DNA of 64,000 nucleotides from Ryuthela nishihirai (lineage: Eukaryota; Arthropoda; Arachnida; Araneae; Heptathelidae). Numbering within the stretch: the first letter of the stretch is position 1; each line of letters opens with the position of its first letter. Shown in pieces: positions 11,018 to 21,337 of this stretch. The notes under the pieces are model-generated. The model was given only the letters and a program-made list of their open reading frames with translations. It ran no database searches and was not told the DNA's origin. Where the stretch lies: positions 28,793,801 through 28,857,800 of the forward strand of contig JAWZYU010000019.1 of the NCBI GenBank assembly GCA_038380435.1, given 5' to 3'. Position numbers and translations under genes: made by a program.

Positions 11018-11561
11018 AGGCCTAATTACATAAAGGCCTTATAATTTCAATAGTACAAGAGTTACCATTCGTTATATAAAGGTGAATAATTTATTAAAAT
11101 TCGGTTCGTTCAGTAGCAAGAGATGTATAGTAGTAACTGCGTTCTACCTAAGATCAGATCGAACGATTTGATTCTGATATTAGTACTTCAGCATAAACAC
11201 ACTAAGAGTTCGTAACCATCGGAGTGTAACTACGGTAAGGAGCGATTAGGAAAGATCGGCAAAATCAATTATACTTCCACAACAATTAGTAGGAGAGCTG
11301 TGTAAACAGCATTTTTATTTATAAGCGAGTTTCAATGTGTCATCTTTTATTGAAGAGCCACCATGTGGTTGACCTTGGACTGAAATAACAACAAAGACAA
11401 GAAAGTCTAATAATTTCTGAACAATGGTATCATATAAATTAATGTCTTCATTTGTAACAAATTTATAGAATTTCTTTCGTTCTGTTTCATTTTCGAACTT
11501 AGAACTTTTCCAGTAATGACATTAAGAGATGTGTCATACTAAGTGGATTTTTCCAGTAATT
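11018..11561. other. Unassigned sequence
   Basis: No recognisable gene or repeat. Confidence 0.45.
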
Positions 11562-11668
11562 GACAGCTCAAAAGCCGTTAAGTTGGCAACACTGCTGTGC
11601 AAAAATGTCATTATTTATGCTTATCGATATATGTAATTTATGAATACAAAATTTAATGTGTATATATA

Positions 11669-12870
11669 CAGAGTGATTCAAAAGATCTGAGACAAACTGT
11701 AAAGGTAGATCAGGAATACAAAAACAAACCAATTTAACATAGGAACAAACAGCCGCAAACGCCACCCGGGTGTCCTAGAGGGCGTTATTTGCCAGAAATT
11801 GAGTTGGGCAGCGTGAGTCATCATCATTCGAATCATTGATGTCGCAGGAGTAGGATGCATCATTACAATAATACTGAGATGACAGATATGCACTTAACTT
11901 ATGGGGCAGCAAATGGAAACAGGTGAGCCGCGGTGCGATTGTATATTGTGAATGGTTCCCGAACAGACGCATGGCGCCATTAAACGTTTGTGCGTTTGCA
12001 CCACAGATTGTGTGAAACTGGATCTTTTGAAGCAAACAGCCATTGTGGTCGGGACCGAACGACGCGCACACCTGTCATGGAAGAAGCGGTTTTACATGAA
12101 ATTGATTGCAATCCAAGTACAAGTACCCGAGCTATTTCGCATCACATTCGTGTACCTCAACCCAGCAGGTGGCGGGTATTACACAACGAATTGTTACACC
12201 CTTTTCACATGCAACGGGTCCAGTCATTGGAAGAAGGAGATGATCACCTGGGTCTGGAATTCGCACGTTGGTTTTTTCAAAAATGTGTCGCACAGCCGGA
12301 ATTTCCAGCATTGGTTCTCTTCACTGATGAAGCTACCTTCTCATGTGAGGGTGTTGTTAATGTTCATAATTTGCATGTGTGGGCACATGACAACCCACGA
12401 GCTACACGCCTCCATGCTGTGCAACACTGGTTCACAATAACTGTTTAAGCGGGCATTGTTGGAGACTGTTTGCTTGGACCATATCTTCTTCCACTGGGGT
12501 TACCTCAAAGGCCTAGTGTACGAAACTCCCGTAGCCTCTGATGCTGACCTCGTCGCAAGAGTCGTTGAGGCAGCAGCACGTGTCTGCGAGAGGCCTGGCA
12601 TTTTTGAAGATGTTCGCCGATTCATGTGTCGACGTTGCGAGACGTATTGCTGCGGATGGAAAGAACTTTGAGCACTTCCTCTGAAATTGTAAACATGATG
12701 TCTAATAAACATGTTGTTATACCTTATTTGTATTCCTTTATTTTTGATTCTTCTTGTACCTCTAGTACACTCGGGTGGCGTTTGCGGCTATATGTTCCTA
12801 TGTAAAAATGGTTTGTTTTTGTATTCCTGACCTACCTTTACAGTTTGTCTAAGACCTTTTGAATCACCCA
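11669..12870 (+). mobile_element. Long-TIR mariner-like element 1
   Basis: Inverted ends of roughly 100 bp begin CAGAGTGATTCAAAAG on the left and end CTTTTGAATCACCC on the right. The arms also share the blocks around ACAAACTGTAAAGGTAG and GCAAACGCCACCC. It sits inside MITE-1 copy 3 and carries a transposase remnant (11,952-12,671). Confidence 0.85.
11952..12671 (+). pseudogene. IS630/Tc1-mariner-type transposase, broken
   Basis: Encodes parts of a DDE transposase that would cut and join the element's ends in the nucleus. The N-terminal part is spread over two frames (11,952 and 11,990). The first catalytic Asp is visible in LVLFTDEATFSCEG (about 12,312), followed by VHNLHVWAHDNPRATR. The stretch between that block and the C-terminal part is missing or scrambled near 12,448-12,480. 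The C-terminal segment has FFHWGYLKGLVYETPV and RPGIFEDVRRFMCRRC and stops at 12,671. The second catalytic Asp motif is not seen, so it is inactive. Related C-termini occur at 34,935-35,260 (plus) and inside 48,245-48,686 (minus). Confidence 0.82.
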
Positions 12871-12991
12871 TGTTTCATTTTATTCCCATTGTTATACTAT
12901 ACCTATAGTTTTATCTATCTATACCAGGGGTACGCCAGTTATGTACACATTTCCAGGAGGTACGTGAAGCATAAAAGTTTGAGAACCACTG

Positions 12992-14755
12992 CTATAGATA
13001 AAGAAATTAATGTTCTTGATCTGGTTACCATTACAAAAATAACTGTTGATGACATCAGACAGTCTATTAAAGATTTAAAGGGGTCAAAGTCAATTGGCCT
13101 CGATCTACTTCTTTCCTTCGTTATTAAGGGATGCGCTTCATTATTAAGGGAAATTAACCCTCTTTTAATATTATTTAATCTCTCAATTAGAACCAATAAG
13201 TTTCCAAGTGCTTGGAAAGAATCGAAAATTATACCCATAATTAAAAAAGGAAACAAATATGATATCGAAAATTATCGACCTATAGCTATTCCATCACCAT
13301 TTTCTAAGATCTTTGAATCCATAATATATACAAAAAGTTTACAACAATTAAAAAATTGGTTTTCTCCAAACCAACATAGATTTTTGCCTCAACGTTCGGC
13401 GATTACCAATCTAGTATGTCTTATTAAAAATATTACAGTCATTTGATTGTGATAGTCAGTTAGATGTTATTTACACTGACTTTTCCAAAGCGTTTGGTAA
13501 AATTGATTTCAGATTATTGTTGAACCAGTTAGTTAAAATTTGTTTTAGTTGTAACCTAGGTCAATGGTTTTAGTCCTTTTTTGTATGGCAGATCTCTTTA
13601 TGTTTGCTATGGTTCTGAGTTTTCCTACAAGTTTTTTAGTAGCTCTGGGTGTCCCAAGACTCTAATCTGGGACCGTTGTTATTTATCATTTTCATTAATG
13701 ATCTACCATATGCTGTATACTTAGTTCTTGTAGTTATCCAATGTACGCAGATGATGTAAAATGTTATAGAGGAATTGACTCAATTAACGACTGTCATTTA
13801 CTACAGTCAGATTTGACTAAGTTCCACAACTGGACTGTTCTGAATGGACTCCAACTGAATATTTCAAAATGCTCAATTTTAAGCTTTTCTCTTAAAAGAA
13901 TTTTTGTTACGTTTGATTATAACATCAACTCTTGTGCTAATCCACGGAATTGTTTTGCCTTTGATTTTGGTATCTTGTTTGATTCGAACTTTAATTTTAA
14001 TATGCATATTCAAGAAATTGTGAAGAAAGCTAATAGAAATTTGGGTTTTATTGTTAGAAAAACAAAATACTTTACTAATACAAGGGCTATAATGAATTCA
14101 TTTAATTTATTATTTCGTTCAAACCTTATATGGAAGCTTAATATGGGATCTTTACTATCAATATAATATTCAAAATATTGGAAAAGTTTATAATAAATTA
14201 TTAAGAATGGTATATTACAAGATCACCGGAATTTATCGTCGATATTTTTCTATTGAACGACTTGGAAATATGCAAAATGTTTGCTTATTAAGTAATAGGA
14301 GAAAGTTTTGCATCTAACTTTTTTTAAATTGTTACACAACATGATAGATTGCACCGAACTACCGATTTTAATGAGCTTTGCGTTAACGAAGAATCAAAAG
14401 AGATATACTCAATTTTTTTAGAGTTCCATTCCATAAATCAAATACATTGATAAATTTTACCGTGGTTAGGTTTTTCAACCTTTTTCACTTGTACAATAGT
14501 ATCCTCTACTTGTTTACAAAGTCTTAAAAAAATTTCAAATCACATTGTATAATGTTGCTTGGTTTTTTGATTTATTTTCTAATTATCTTTGTTTATGTAT
14601 GTTGCATATATTGTTTCAAATGTGGTATTTGTCCTTTTCCCTTTTTTGTACTGATTTGTTTATGTATGTTTATATGTACTAATTTTCAATTATTCTCTTT
14701 ATATGTGTCCACTGTTATTGGATCATTGATCTTTTGTGAGCACATTAAATAAATA
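12992..14755 (+). pseudogene. LINE J: reverse transcriptase and 3' end (broken)
   Basis: Continues the frame left at 5,959, starting DKEINVLDLVTITKITVDDI. RT landmarks are KGSKSIGLDLL, FPSAWKESKIIPIIKKG and NYRPIAI (13,020-13,440). The catalytic YADD is in MYADDVKCYRG at 13,741. The thumb region follows (GLQLNISKCSILSF, FGILFDSNFNFNMHIQ). Frames break at about 13,446 and 13,600-13,740. The 3' end is an AAAT repeat near 14,745. Together with 4,528-5,959 this is one 5'-truncated, inactive Jockey-like LINE. Confidence 0.88.
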
Positions 14756-14864
14756 AATAATACACTGGATGTTATTGCGATAGAGATGAGCTCGGTTAAC
14801 ATTTTCCAGCTCGAACCCCCAGTTTGATAAATGTTTAGATCGAGCCCACCTGAGACGGTAAGAG

Positions 14865-15132
14865 GATTTGGGTTATTTTACTTCTGAGAGCACTTTCTTT
14901 TTTGCACATAATGGGTTAAATGGCCAGTGCACAAGGGCCCTGAGGGCTCAGAGAATGTTGCGGGAGAGGGACCCATTGGACAGCTCTTAGGAGACAGACA
15001 GAAGCCTCCAGTCGAGGCAATCCAGCGTGTTCTTTAAGGTGTTCTTTAAGGCCTCATACGGGCAACGGCTTCTCCTCATACGTCCATCGGACTGATTGGG
15101 GGCAGAGCGGGGAGTTTTTCGGAGATACCTGT
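14865..15132 (-). mobile_element. SINE-B copy, head missing
   Basis: Minus-strand copy with the 3' block (GTTATTTTACTTCTGAGAGC in plus orientation) and a locally duplicated TGTTCTTTAAGG. It stops before the tRNA-like head, so it is 5'-truncated. Confidence 0.82.
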
Positions 15133-15774
15133 AGAGGAAAAAATATTTCTAACACAATGTAAAATATAAACAGGAAAAAAATGACACAAACCGTTTTGAA
15201 TTCTTTGTATTATAAATTGTTATAGATTCTAAAGTGATTACAATTATTTTACGACAAAATTAAAATCTCATTATAATTTGGAAAGAAAAAATATTAGGTA
15301 TAGTTAGAAACATAAAATTCCTGGTAACTTTATTACAGACGCTAAGAGCAATTCATTAATAAAAGAGGCAAGACTGTTTAAAAATTATCAAAGGTTGAAT
15401 GACACTTATTTTCCAATACTGAAGACAGAGCAAAAGTTTGAAATTGCAATCAAAATAAATTATTTTCCTACGTTTTTACTAATTATTAGTAACACTTTCC
15501 TAGAAAATTGAAAATTTAAATTTTGACTGAAGTGAAGCCATCGTTATGCCGTAATATCCTTGTTGACCAGGTAATAATTATTTAAAGAAAAGGAATGCTA
15601 TCCAAAGATGACTCGCCTTGTCTCGTGTTACGCTAAGCTTTCATTAGTCTTGTTGGCTTTCCAAACGTCCCATGAGACGACATTTTTGTAATATATTGGA
15701 AGATAGAGTTTTATTTAACTGCGTATTTCCTTTTTTTGGCTTTATTAAGGAATTAAACATTTCGTTGAAATACG
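15133..15774. other. Unassigned AT-rich sequence
   Basis: No gene or repeat recognised. Confidence 0.45.
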
Positions 15775-15776
15775 TA

Positions 15777-16015
15777 CAGTCGCTCAAAAAAATATCCGAA
15801 CACTATGGTTGATTACAGAATTCAGAAAAAATATCTGGCAACGATTTTTTTCAGAAATTAGTGATCTGGCAACCTTCGTGTACAGTAATATCTGGCAACG
15901 TGTACAGTACACGAAGGTTGCCAGATCACTAATTTCTAAAAAAAAATCCTTGTCAGATATTTTTTCTGAATTCTGTAATCAACCATAGTGTTCGGATATT
16001 TTTTTTGAGCGACTG
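15777..16015. mobile_element. TcPal copy 1 (palindromic Tc1-type MITE)
   Basis: Flanked by TA on both sides (15,775-15,776 and 16,016-16,017). Ends CAGTCGCTCAAAAAAATATCCG and the inverse are arms of a palindrome that spans almost the whole element. The arms share TGGTTGATTACAGAATTC and ATCTGGCAAC. The centre contains a smaller palindrome, GTGTACAGTACAC. No coding capacity. Confidence 0.9.
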
Positions 16016-16140
16016 TACATTGCCCTAACCAAATATTAGAGAATTTAAATGGGATTCTAATTTCGAAGCTCTATAACGTGTCAACTATTCATTTAATTAG
16101 AAAATATGACTGAATGAATTAAAGACCCTAATAAATTCTA

Positions 16141-16215
16141 TTCAATTCAATAGTCTAGCGGCTAGGACTCCTGGCATATTCTGAGAGACGTGGATTCGAA
16201 TCTCACCCAGGGCAA
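16141..16215 (+). pseudogene. tRNA-Glu-like relic
   Basis: TAGTCTAGCGGCTAGGAC resembles the D-arm/A box of eukaryotic tRNA-Glu and GGATTCGAATC resembles a B box at the right distance. The acceptor strands do not pair and the anticodon stem is disturbed, so this is a pseudogene or an isolated SINE head rather than a working tRNA gene. Confidence 0.45.
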
Positions 16216-16336
16216 CTAATTTTTTCAGCTAATTATTTCAGGAAATTCTATTTAAATCTCAATTTTCAACAATATTCGTTCAGTACATAAAGAGTTGTAA
16301 AAACTGAAATATTTCACAACAGTAATGCGTCATTAG

Positions 16337-16714
16337 TTTGGTTGTTTACGTATGAGCAGCACTATTTCGCGCACAGTGGGCTAAATGGTCAGGTTCACAA
16401 AGGCCCCAATTCAATGTTGGGAGGGAGGGAACCCAATGGACAGCTGCTGTTAGACAGATAGTAGCTTTCCTTCAAGACCATCCAGCGTGTTCTTTAACGT
16501 GCACAGGGTATGACTCTCCAGCACACGGGGCTATGGCTTAGCGACCCATCCGACGGACGGTGGTATTTCCAAGTACATCGGTGACCCCCTACTAGGTGGG
16601 AAGTTTTGCAGAGATAAAACTACGCAAAGATTTAATACGCTCCTAGGCGGGATTCGAACCTGGCAGACTACTGACTGACTACTGACTGTTACTGACTGAG
16701 CCACAGGTTTACCC
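16337..16714 (-). mobile_element. SINE-B copy
   Basis: Nearly full-length on the minus strand: head near 16,640-16,710 (GGGATTCGAACC in plus orientation) with a small local repeat of CTGACTACTGACTG in the A-box region, TAACGTGCACAGGG block at 16,495, 3' block at 16,340. Confidence 0.87.
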
Positions 16715-17955
16715 ATGCGTCATGAGACTTGACTTCAGCAAATAAAACTTAAATAAAATGTATTGTTTCAAACCATTTGAAAAAATAAATATGCATTTCA
16801 GAAGCTTGCTTATTGATTTATTCATTATTAAACAATTATGATTTTTATTAAAACAAGGTAATTTATTCTTCAATATTCAAGCTTACATAACTCTTTAAAT
16901 ACTAAATGAATATTGTAGAAAATCGAGATTCCAATAGACTGTTTGTAATCGTTAATTAGATTTCCATTCACATAACATGGAAATATTTAAATATTTTCAT
17001 AGGGCAGTTTATTACTTGTACAACCAAAATGAGTGTTTACAGGTGACAATTACAATTATTTTTTTTAAAACTGGTACAAAACTGATTTCGGACCTTTAAA
17101 AATTCGAAATTAATCATACTCCATAAGACTTTTGGCATTACAAAATATGATACGACTTATGACGGTTTGCCGGTTTTATAAAACAATTTCAAATTTGCAA
17201 CTTTTAAATCTCCATATTTGTAGAAAAATAATTCTGGAAGCAATTTCATGATCTTAATAAAATCTCCATAATTCTCGTTTTTTATTGGCATTTGATATTT
17301 AAGGAGATACAGAAGCTGGAATATTTACCTAGGAGCATACTTATGACTGGAAGGTCATTATAAAAGTCATCATAAGAATTAATTTCAAAATTTATTCAAG
17401 TTATTAATAATAACTGCTTTATCGAGTCGTTTTCTAAAATAAGTATAATTGTAGAAGTTCCAGCAATAACTCAACTTCCGTGTAATCTGAAACGAAAAAC
17501 AAAATCGAAATTAGCTTTAATTTCACATTTTTAACCGATTCTGCAATTAAGTCGTTATCAATTTCGTTTTTAATGCGACGCTTGAAAGAAGAATGACCGA
17601 TCTGCGCACTAAGCATTTTTAGATTATTAATTTTGAAGCAATTGCTAAGGTGCGTACGCCTTCTAATAACGACTGCCTTCAAGCATTCCGAATATTGTCA
17701 CGTGCCTCATTTGCATACAAAGCCTTTCACTTTTGCTGAGATGCAGTAAGGAGGTGAAAAGCTGCAGGCGTTTGAAGCAATTAGTTTGCATTTCAAAGGT
17801 GGAAAAGCCATGAGAATCAGCAAACGCCTCCAGCGGTATTGATGAGTACGATGTTTTGTGCGAATAATGATCGGCATCAGTTTTTTTTAATTTAAGAATT
17901 GTTCTTGGGATGTATAATTGCTTGGCTTTACGTATATCCAAAGTGATCACATTTT
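16715..17955. other. Unassigned AT-rich sequence
   Basis: Two adjoining minus-strand frames (17,434-17,682 and 17,663-17,950, 82 and 95 codons) carry no recognised domain and no splice context I could defend, so they are not called. Confidence 0.45.
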
Positions 17956-18992
17956 CAAACTGGAAAGCGGCACATTTCAGTTACCGTCCCGCTTTGAAGA
18001 GAGCGGGAGCTGGTCATTTCAGTTACCATCCCACTTTGTAGGGAGAAAAAGCGGGACATTTTAGTTACTGTCCCTTCTTATGCAGAGCAAAAGTGGGACA
18101 TTTTAATTACCGTCCAACTTTGTGGGTAGTGAAAGCGGGACAGTTCAGTTACCACCCCACTTAGTGGAGAGAAAAAGCGGAAATTTCATTTACCACTCCA
18201 CTTAGTGGAGAGAAAAAGCGGGGCATTTCATTTACCGCCCAGCTTTGTGGAGAGCAAAAGTGGAGCATTTCAGTTACCGCCCCGCTTTGTGGAGAGCAAA
18301 AGCGAAACATTTCAGTTGCCGCCCCGCTTTGTGGAGAGCAAAAGCGGAGCATTTCAGTTACTGCCCCGCTTTGTGGAGAGCAAAAGCGGAGCATTTCAGT
18401 TACTGCCCCGCTTTGTGGAGAGCAAAAGCGGAGCATTTCAGTTACTGCCCCGCTTTGTGGAGAGCAAAAGTGAAACTTTCAGTTGCAGCCCCGCTTTCTG
18501 GAGAGCATAAAGCGAAGCATTTCAGTTACTGCCCCGCTTTGTGGAGAGCATAAAGCGAAACATTTCAGTTGCCGCCCCGCTTTGTGGAGAGCATAAAGCG
18601 GAGCATTTCAGTTACTGCCCCGCTTTGTGGAGAGCAAAAGCGGAGCATTTCAGTTACTGCCCCGCTTTGTGGAGAGCAAAAGTGAAACTTTCAGTTGCAG
18701 CCCCACTTTGTGGAGAGCATAAAGCGAAGCATTTCAGTTACTGCCCCGCTTTGTGGAGAGCAAAAGTGAAACTTTCAGTTGCAGCCCCGCTTTCTGGAGA
18801 ACATAAAGCGAAGCATTTCAGTTACTGCCCCGCTTTGTGGAGAGCAAAAGCGGAGCATTTCAGTTACTGCCCCGTTTTGTGGAGAGCAAAAGAGAAACTT
18901 TCAGTTGTCGCCCCGCTTTGTGGAGAGCAAAAGCGAAACATTTCAGTTACCGCCCCGCTTTGTGGAGAGCAAAAGCGGGGCACTTCAAATAA
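17956..18992. repeat. 42-bp minisatellite, about 24 units
   Basis: Typical unit: CATTTCAGTTACTGCCCCGC followed by TTTGTGGAGAGCAAAAGCGGAG, 42 bp. Units with GCATAAAGCG are 43 bp. Alternating variants (TTCAGTTACTGCC against TTCAGTTGCAGCC with CTTTCTGG) form a higher-order pattern around 18,465-18,830. Units at the left edge (17,956-18,180) are the most diverged, as expected if exchange homogenises the centre. Because 42 is a multiple of three, all long frames here are artefacts. Confidence 0.95.
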
Positions 18993-19140
18993 ATTTTAAT
19001 CAACGTGTGAAAGTTACAAAAATTGTTCGATTGAAAGAAAAAGGCATTTTCATTCAGCATTTTTTGGCGTAGACTTTACACTCTTAACTACTGAATGAAA
19101 ATATTCAGCTTTTTATTTTAAATAATAAAATATCTTTAAT
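18993..19140. other. Short unassigned gap before the CR1-like LINE
   Basis: AT-rich. It may contain the 5' untranslated part of the LINE that follows. Confidence 0.3.
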
Positions 19141-20502
19141 TTCAAATGTGGCTGGCAATGGATACTCAAGTGTGCATAACGTGTATGAAAGTCGTCTTAG
19201 AAAAAAAATGAATTTATCCAATGTTTAAATGGATGGAAGAAATACTATTGCTTCTCATGTGCAGGATTTGCTGAGGTCAAACTTCCGGAGATTTTCCAAA
19301 GAGCGGAAAGGTAGGTGGTTATGCTGTAATTGTATGAAGCAGAAACCTTCTACAACAAAGGAGCTCGATACTGCACAAACCGCCATGGACATACCACATG
19401 ATGTTCTCGATAGCTGCGACGGAGATTCTCAGCTCAAAGCAATAGACCAAGGTCAGTGCAGCAGGAAGGTTCAGCACACGGAAGTCTTGTGGCTCGCGTG
19501 GACCAACTTGTCGCTTGTTAATGTGATTTTTCTCAAGCAGAAATCTCGTTTCAAATAGATTTTCTGTGGTTTGGAAAGAGTGGAGACTGATTCGGAAAAA
19601 TCAGGTGGACATATCTGAGTGTAATCTCAGATATCTGCACGATGATTCATCTTTATGTAAAATTGATAATTTGCAGGCTTTTAGCCCTCCCATGGCCGAG
19701 TGGTTAGCACGCTTGGCTACTGATCTAAGGGACCTGGGTTCGAGCCCCGGTTAAGGCATGGTTGTGTGTGTTGTTTTTCTGCTGAGGTCCTGCCATCCTC
19801 TCAGACCTTCTACTATGGCATATAAACTGACAGGCTCCTGTCAGACCTCTGTGGCAAGCAGCTGCTTGAGGGGGTATTTATTTATTTATTATATGCTAAG
19901 AGAAGACATGAAAATTAACACAAACCAAATGTATAAAGAAATTAAAGACGTTGCAAAGGCTATACAATTTAATTCCGATTGTATAAAAGACTTTATGGAA
20001 GAAATAGCTAATTTAAAATCTGAAATTGTGAGCGTGAAAAAACACAATCTTGAACTACGAAACGAAAATAGACAGTTGCAAAACGACTTGGCAGATTTAA
20101 AGCAGGACATCGATGATTTGCAACAGTACAGCAAAAACTCCAATATAGAAATAGCGGGTTTGCTAAAAACCTCAGATGAAAACATCGGTTCTGTAGTAAT
20201 GAATATAGCAAGGATAATGCAGGTTAAGGTGGATATCGGAAACATTGTTCTCGCACTCAGAGTTCCTACGATGAAAAACGATAAAATAAAACCTATCGAT
20301 TACAATTGAGAACATGTGCATAAGGATTTCAGAGGCAAAGAAGAAACACATTAAGGCAAGCAACCTAAATAAGAATTTTGAGGATAAACCTATTTATTTT
20401 AATGAACACCTGAAACAACGAAATAAAAAATTGCTCTACATGCAAAGCAATTCAAATTAGAACACAATTATAAATTTTTATGGGTTAAGGATGGTAAAAT
20501 AT
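19141..20502 (+). pseudogene. CR1-like LINE: ORF1 with PHD finger and coiled coil (broken)
   Basis: The N-terminus encodes a PHD-type zinc finger: CITCMK at about 19,173, a middle pair in YYCFSCAGF near 19,245 (other frame), and WLCCNC near 19,318. ORF1 proteins of CR1-type LINEs often carry such a finger. After a SINE-A insertion (19,683-19,893) the frame continues at about 19,894 as a coiled coil (KINTNQMYKEIKDVAKAI through NRQLQNDLADLKQDIDDLQQ), followed by NSNIEIAGL, the L1-ORF1-like block. The end of ORF1 includes FNEHLKQRNKKLLYM (about 20,398). It is then cut by a solo LTR at 20,503 and resumes at 21,338. Its role would be RNA binding and chaperoning in the retrotransposition particle. 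Frameshifts make it non-functional. Confidence 0.82.
19683..19893 (+). mobile_element. SINE-A copy 2
   Basis: A box TGGCCGAGTGGTTAGCACGC, B box GGTTCGAGCCCCGG, body through GCAAGCAGCTGCTTGAGG and a TATTTATTTATT tail. It sits inside ORF1 of the CR1-like LINE. A frame starting at 19,758 fuses SINE sequence to ORF1 and its first 40-50 codons are not LINE protein. Confidence 0.9.
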
Positions 20503-21337
20503 TGTTACGAATTAAACGGATGGAAACTGAGCGTGAGTTGAAAAATAATATTTAACAATTATAATTCTAAAATAATGTAATTTATTACAAAAGCATGAAT
20601 GAAAACATTTATATAAACTACACTTAAAACATAAAATAAGCTTTTTACATCATTTAATAAATGACACAATCATATTTGTGAATAAACCTGTAATCTATCG
20701 AGAATAACCTTACCAATTCCTAAACAACTAAATATAAATAAATAACTACCACCTCAAGCAGCTGCTTGCCACAGAGGTCTGACAGGAGCCTGTCAGTTTA
20801 TATTCCACAGTAGAAGATCGGAGAGGATGGCAGGACCTCAGCAGAATAAGACCACAAACATCCATGCCTTACCCGGGGCTCGAACCCAGGTCCCTTAGAT
20901 CAGTAGCCAAGCGTGCTAACCACTCGACCACGGGAAAGCAACTAAATTTAACTATGTATCAAATGATGAATTCCTACAAAAAAGTTGAGATCATCTCTTC
21001 TTGTTCAACTATATATAACTTCCTCAGCCACATCTTAAAGTGTCGTAAGCATTCTTATTTTTCCACTAACAGAATCAACACTTAATAAACTTAATTAACC
21101 TCTCGCGAACACACCAAGTAAATGCACTTTTTCTTTATACTACAGTGTACAGACTAAATCAAACTACTTTTTTTTTTCGCACTTCAATTCCTCTTAATTA
21201 CAACAATTTATTCCTTATTTTTAAGTTAAGTTCGTTCGAAGTAGTCGGTGACGTAATTCTCACGCTTTAGTTCTTGCGAGCATCAAGACGAAACATCACA
21301 TCACGGTTCATTGTAGCACATTTTATCTGTCGTAACA
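20503..21337. mobile_element. Solo LTR inside LINE ORF1
   Basis: Starts TGTTACGAATTAAACGG and ends ATCTGTCGTAACA, so it has TG...CA ends with a short inverted TGTTACGA/TCGTAACA. ATAT lies on both sides (20,499-20,502 and 21,338-21,341). Removing the element and one ATAT restores an open ORF1 frame across the site (DGKI joined to FLKKEENTKV). No gag or pol sequence is present, so this is one LTR left by recombination between two. Length without the nested SINE-A is about 630 bp. The LTR family (Gypsy-like by end sequence) is a guess. Confidence 0.82.
20734..20938 (-). mobile_element. SINE-A copy 3, nested in the solo LTR
   Basis: Full-length on the minus strand, with a 9-bp direct duplication CAACTAAAT at 20,725-20,733 and 20,939-20,947. 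It postdates the LTR, which itself postdates the LINE. Confidence 0.92.

Larger units (their letters stand above)
11562..12991. mobile_element. MITE-1 copy 3, split by a mariner-like element
   Basis: The left part (11,562-11,668, from AGCTCAAAAG through TTATCGATATATGTAATTTA) and right part (12,871-12,991, ending GAGAACCACTG) together match copy 2. The left terminus is missing. The right end is followed by CTATAGAT and then by LINE J coding sequence. Confidence 0.85.

Noticed and set aside
17434..17950. Two overlapping minus-strand frames (82 and 95 codons) as a host gene
   Set aside because: No recognised domain, no convincing splice sites, AT-rich context; chance frames of this length occur often in the window.
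18161..19072. Long open frames of 91-152 codons encoding 14-residue repeats
   Set aside because: They are translations of the 42-bp minisatellite, open in several frames on both strands because 42 is divisible by 3 and the unit has no stops; 43-bp units break each frame.
19758..20309. 183-codon frame as a single ORF1
   Set aside because: Its first part is SINE-A sequence; only the coiled-coil part from about 19,894 belongs to the LINE.
20864..21085. 73-codon frame
   Set aside because: It runs from the reverse SINE-A into the solo LTR; chimeric and without a domain.
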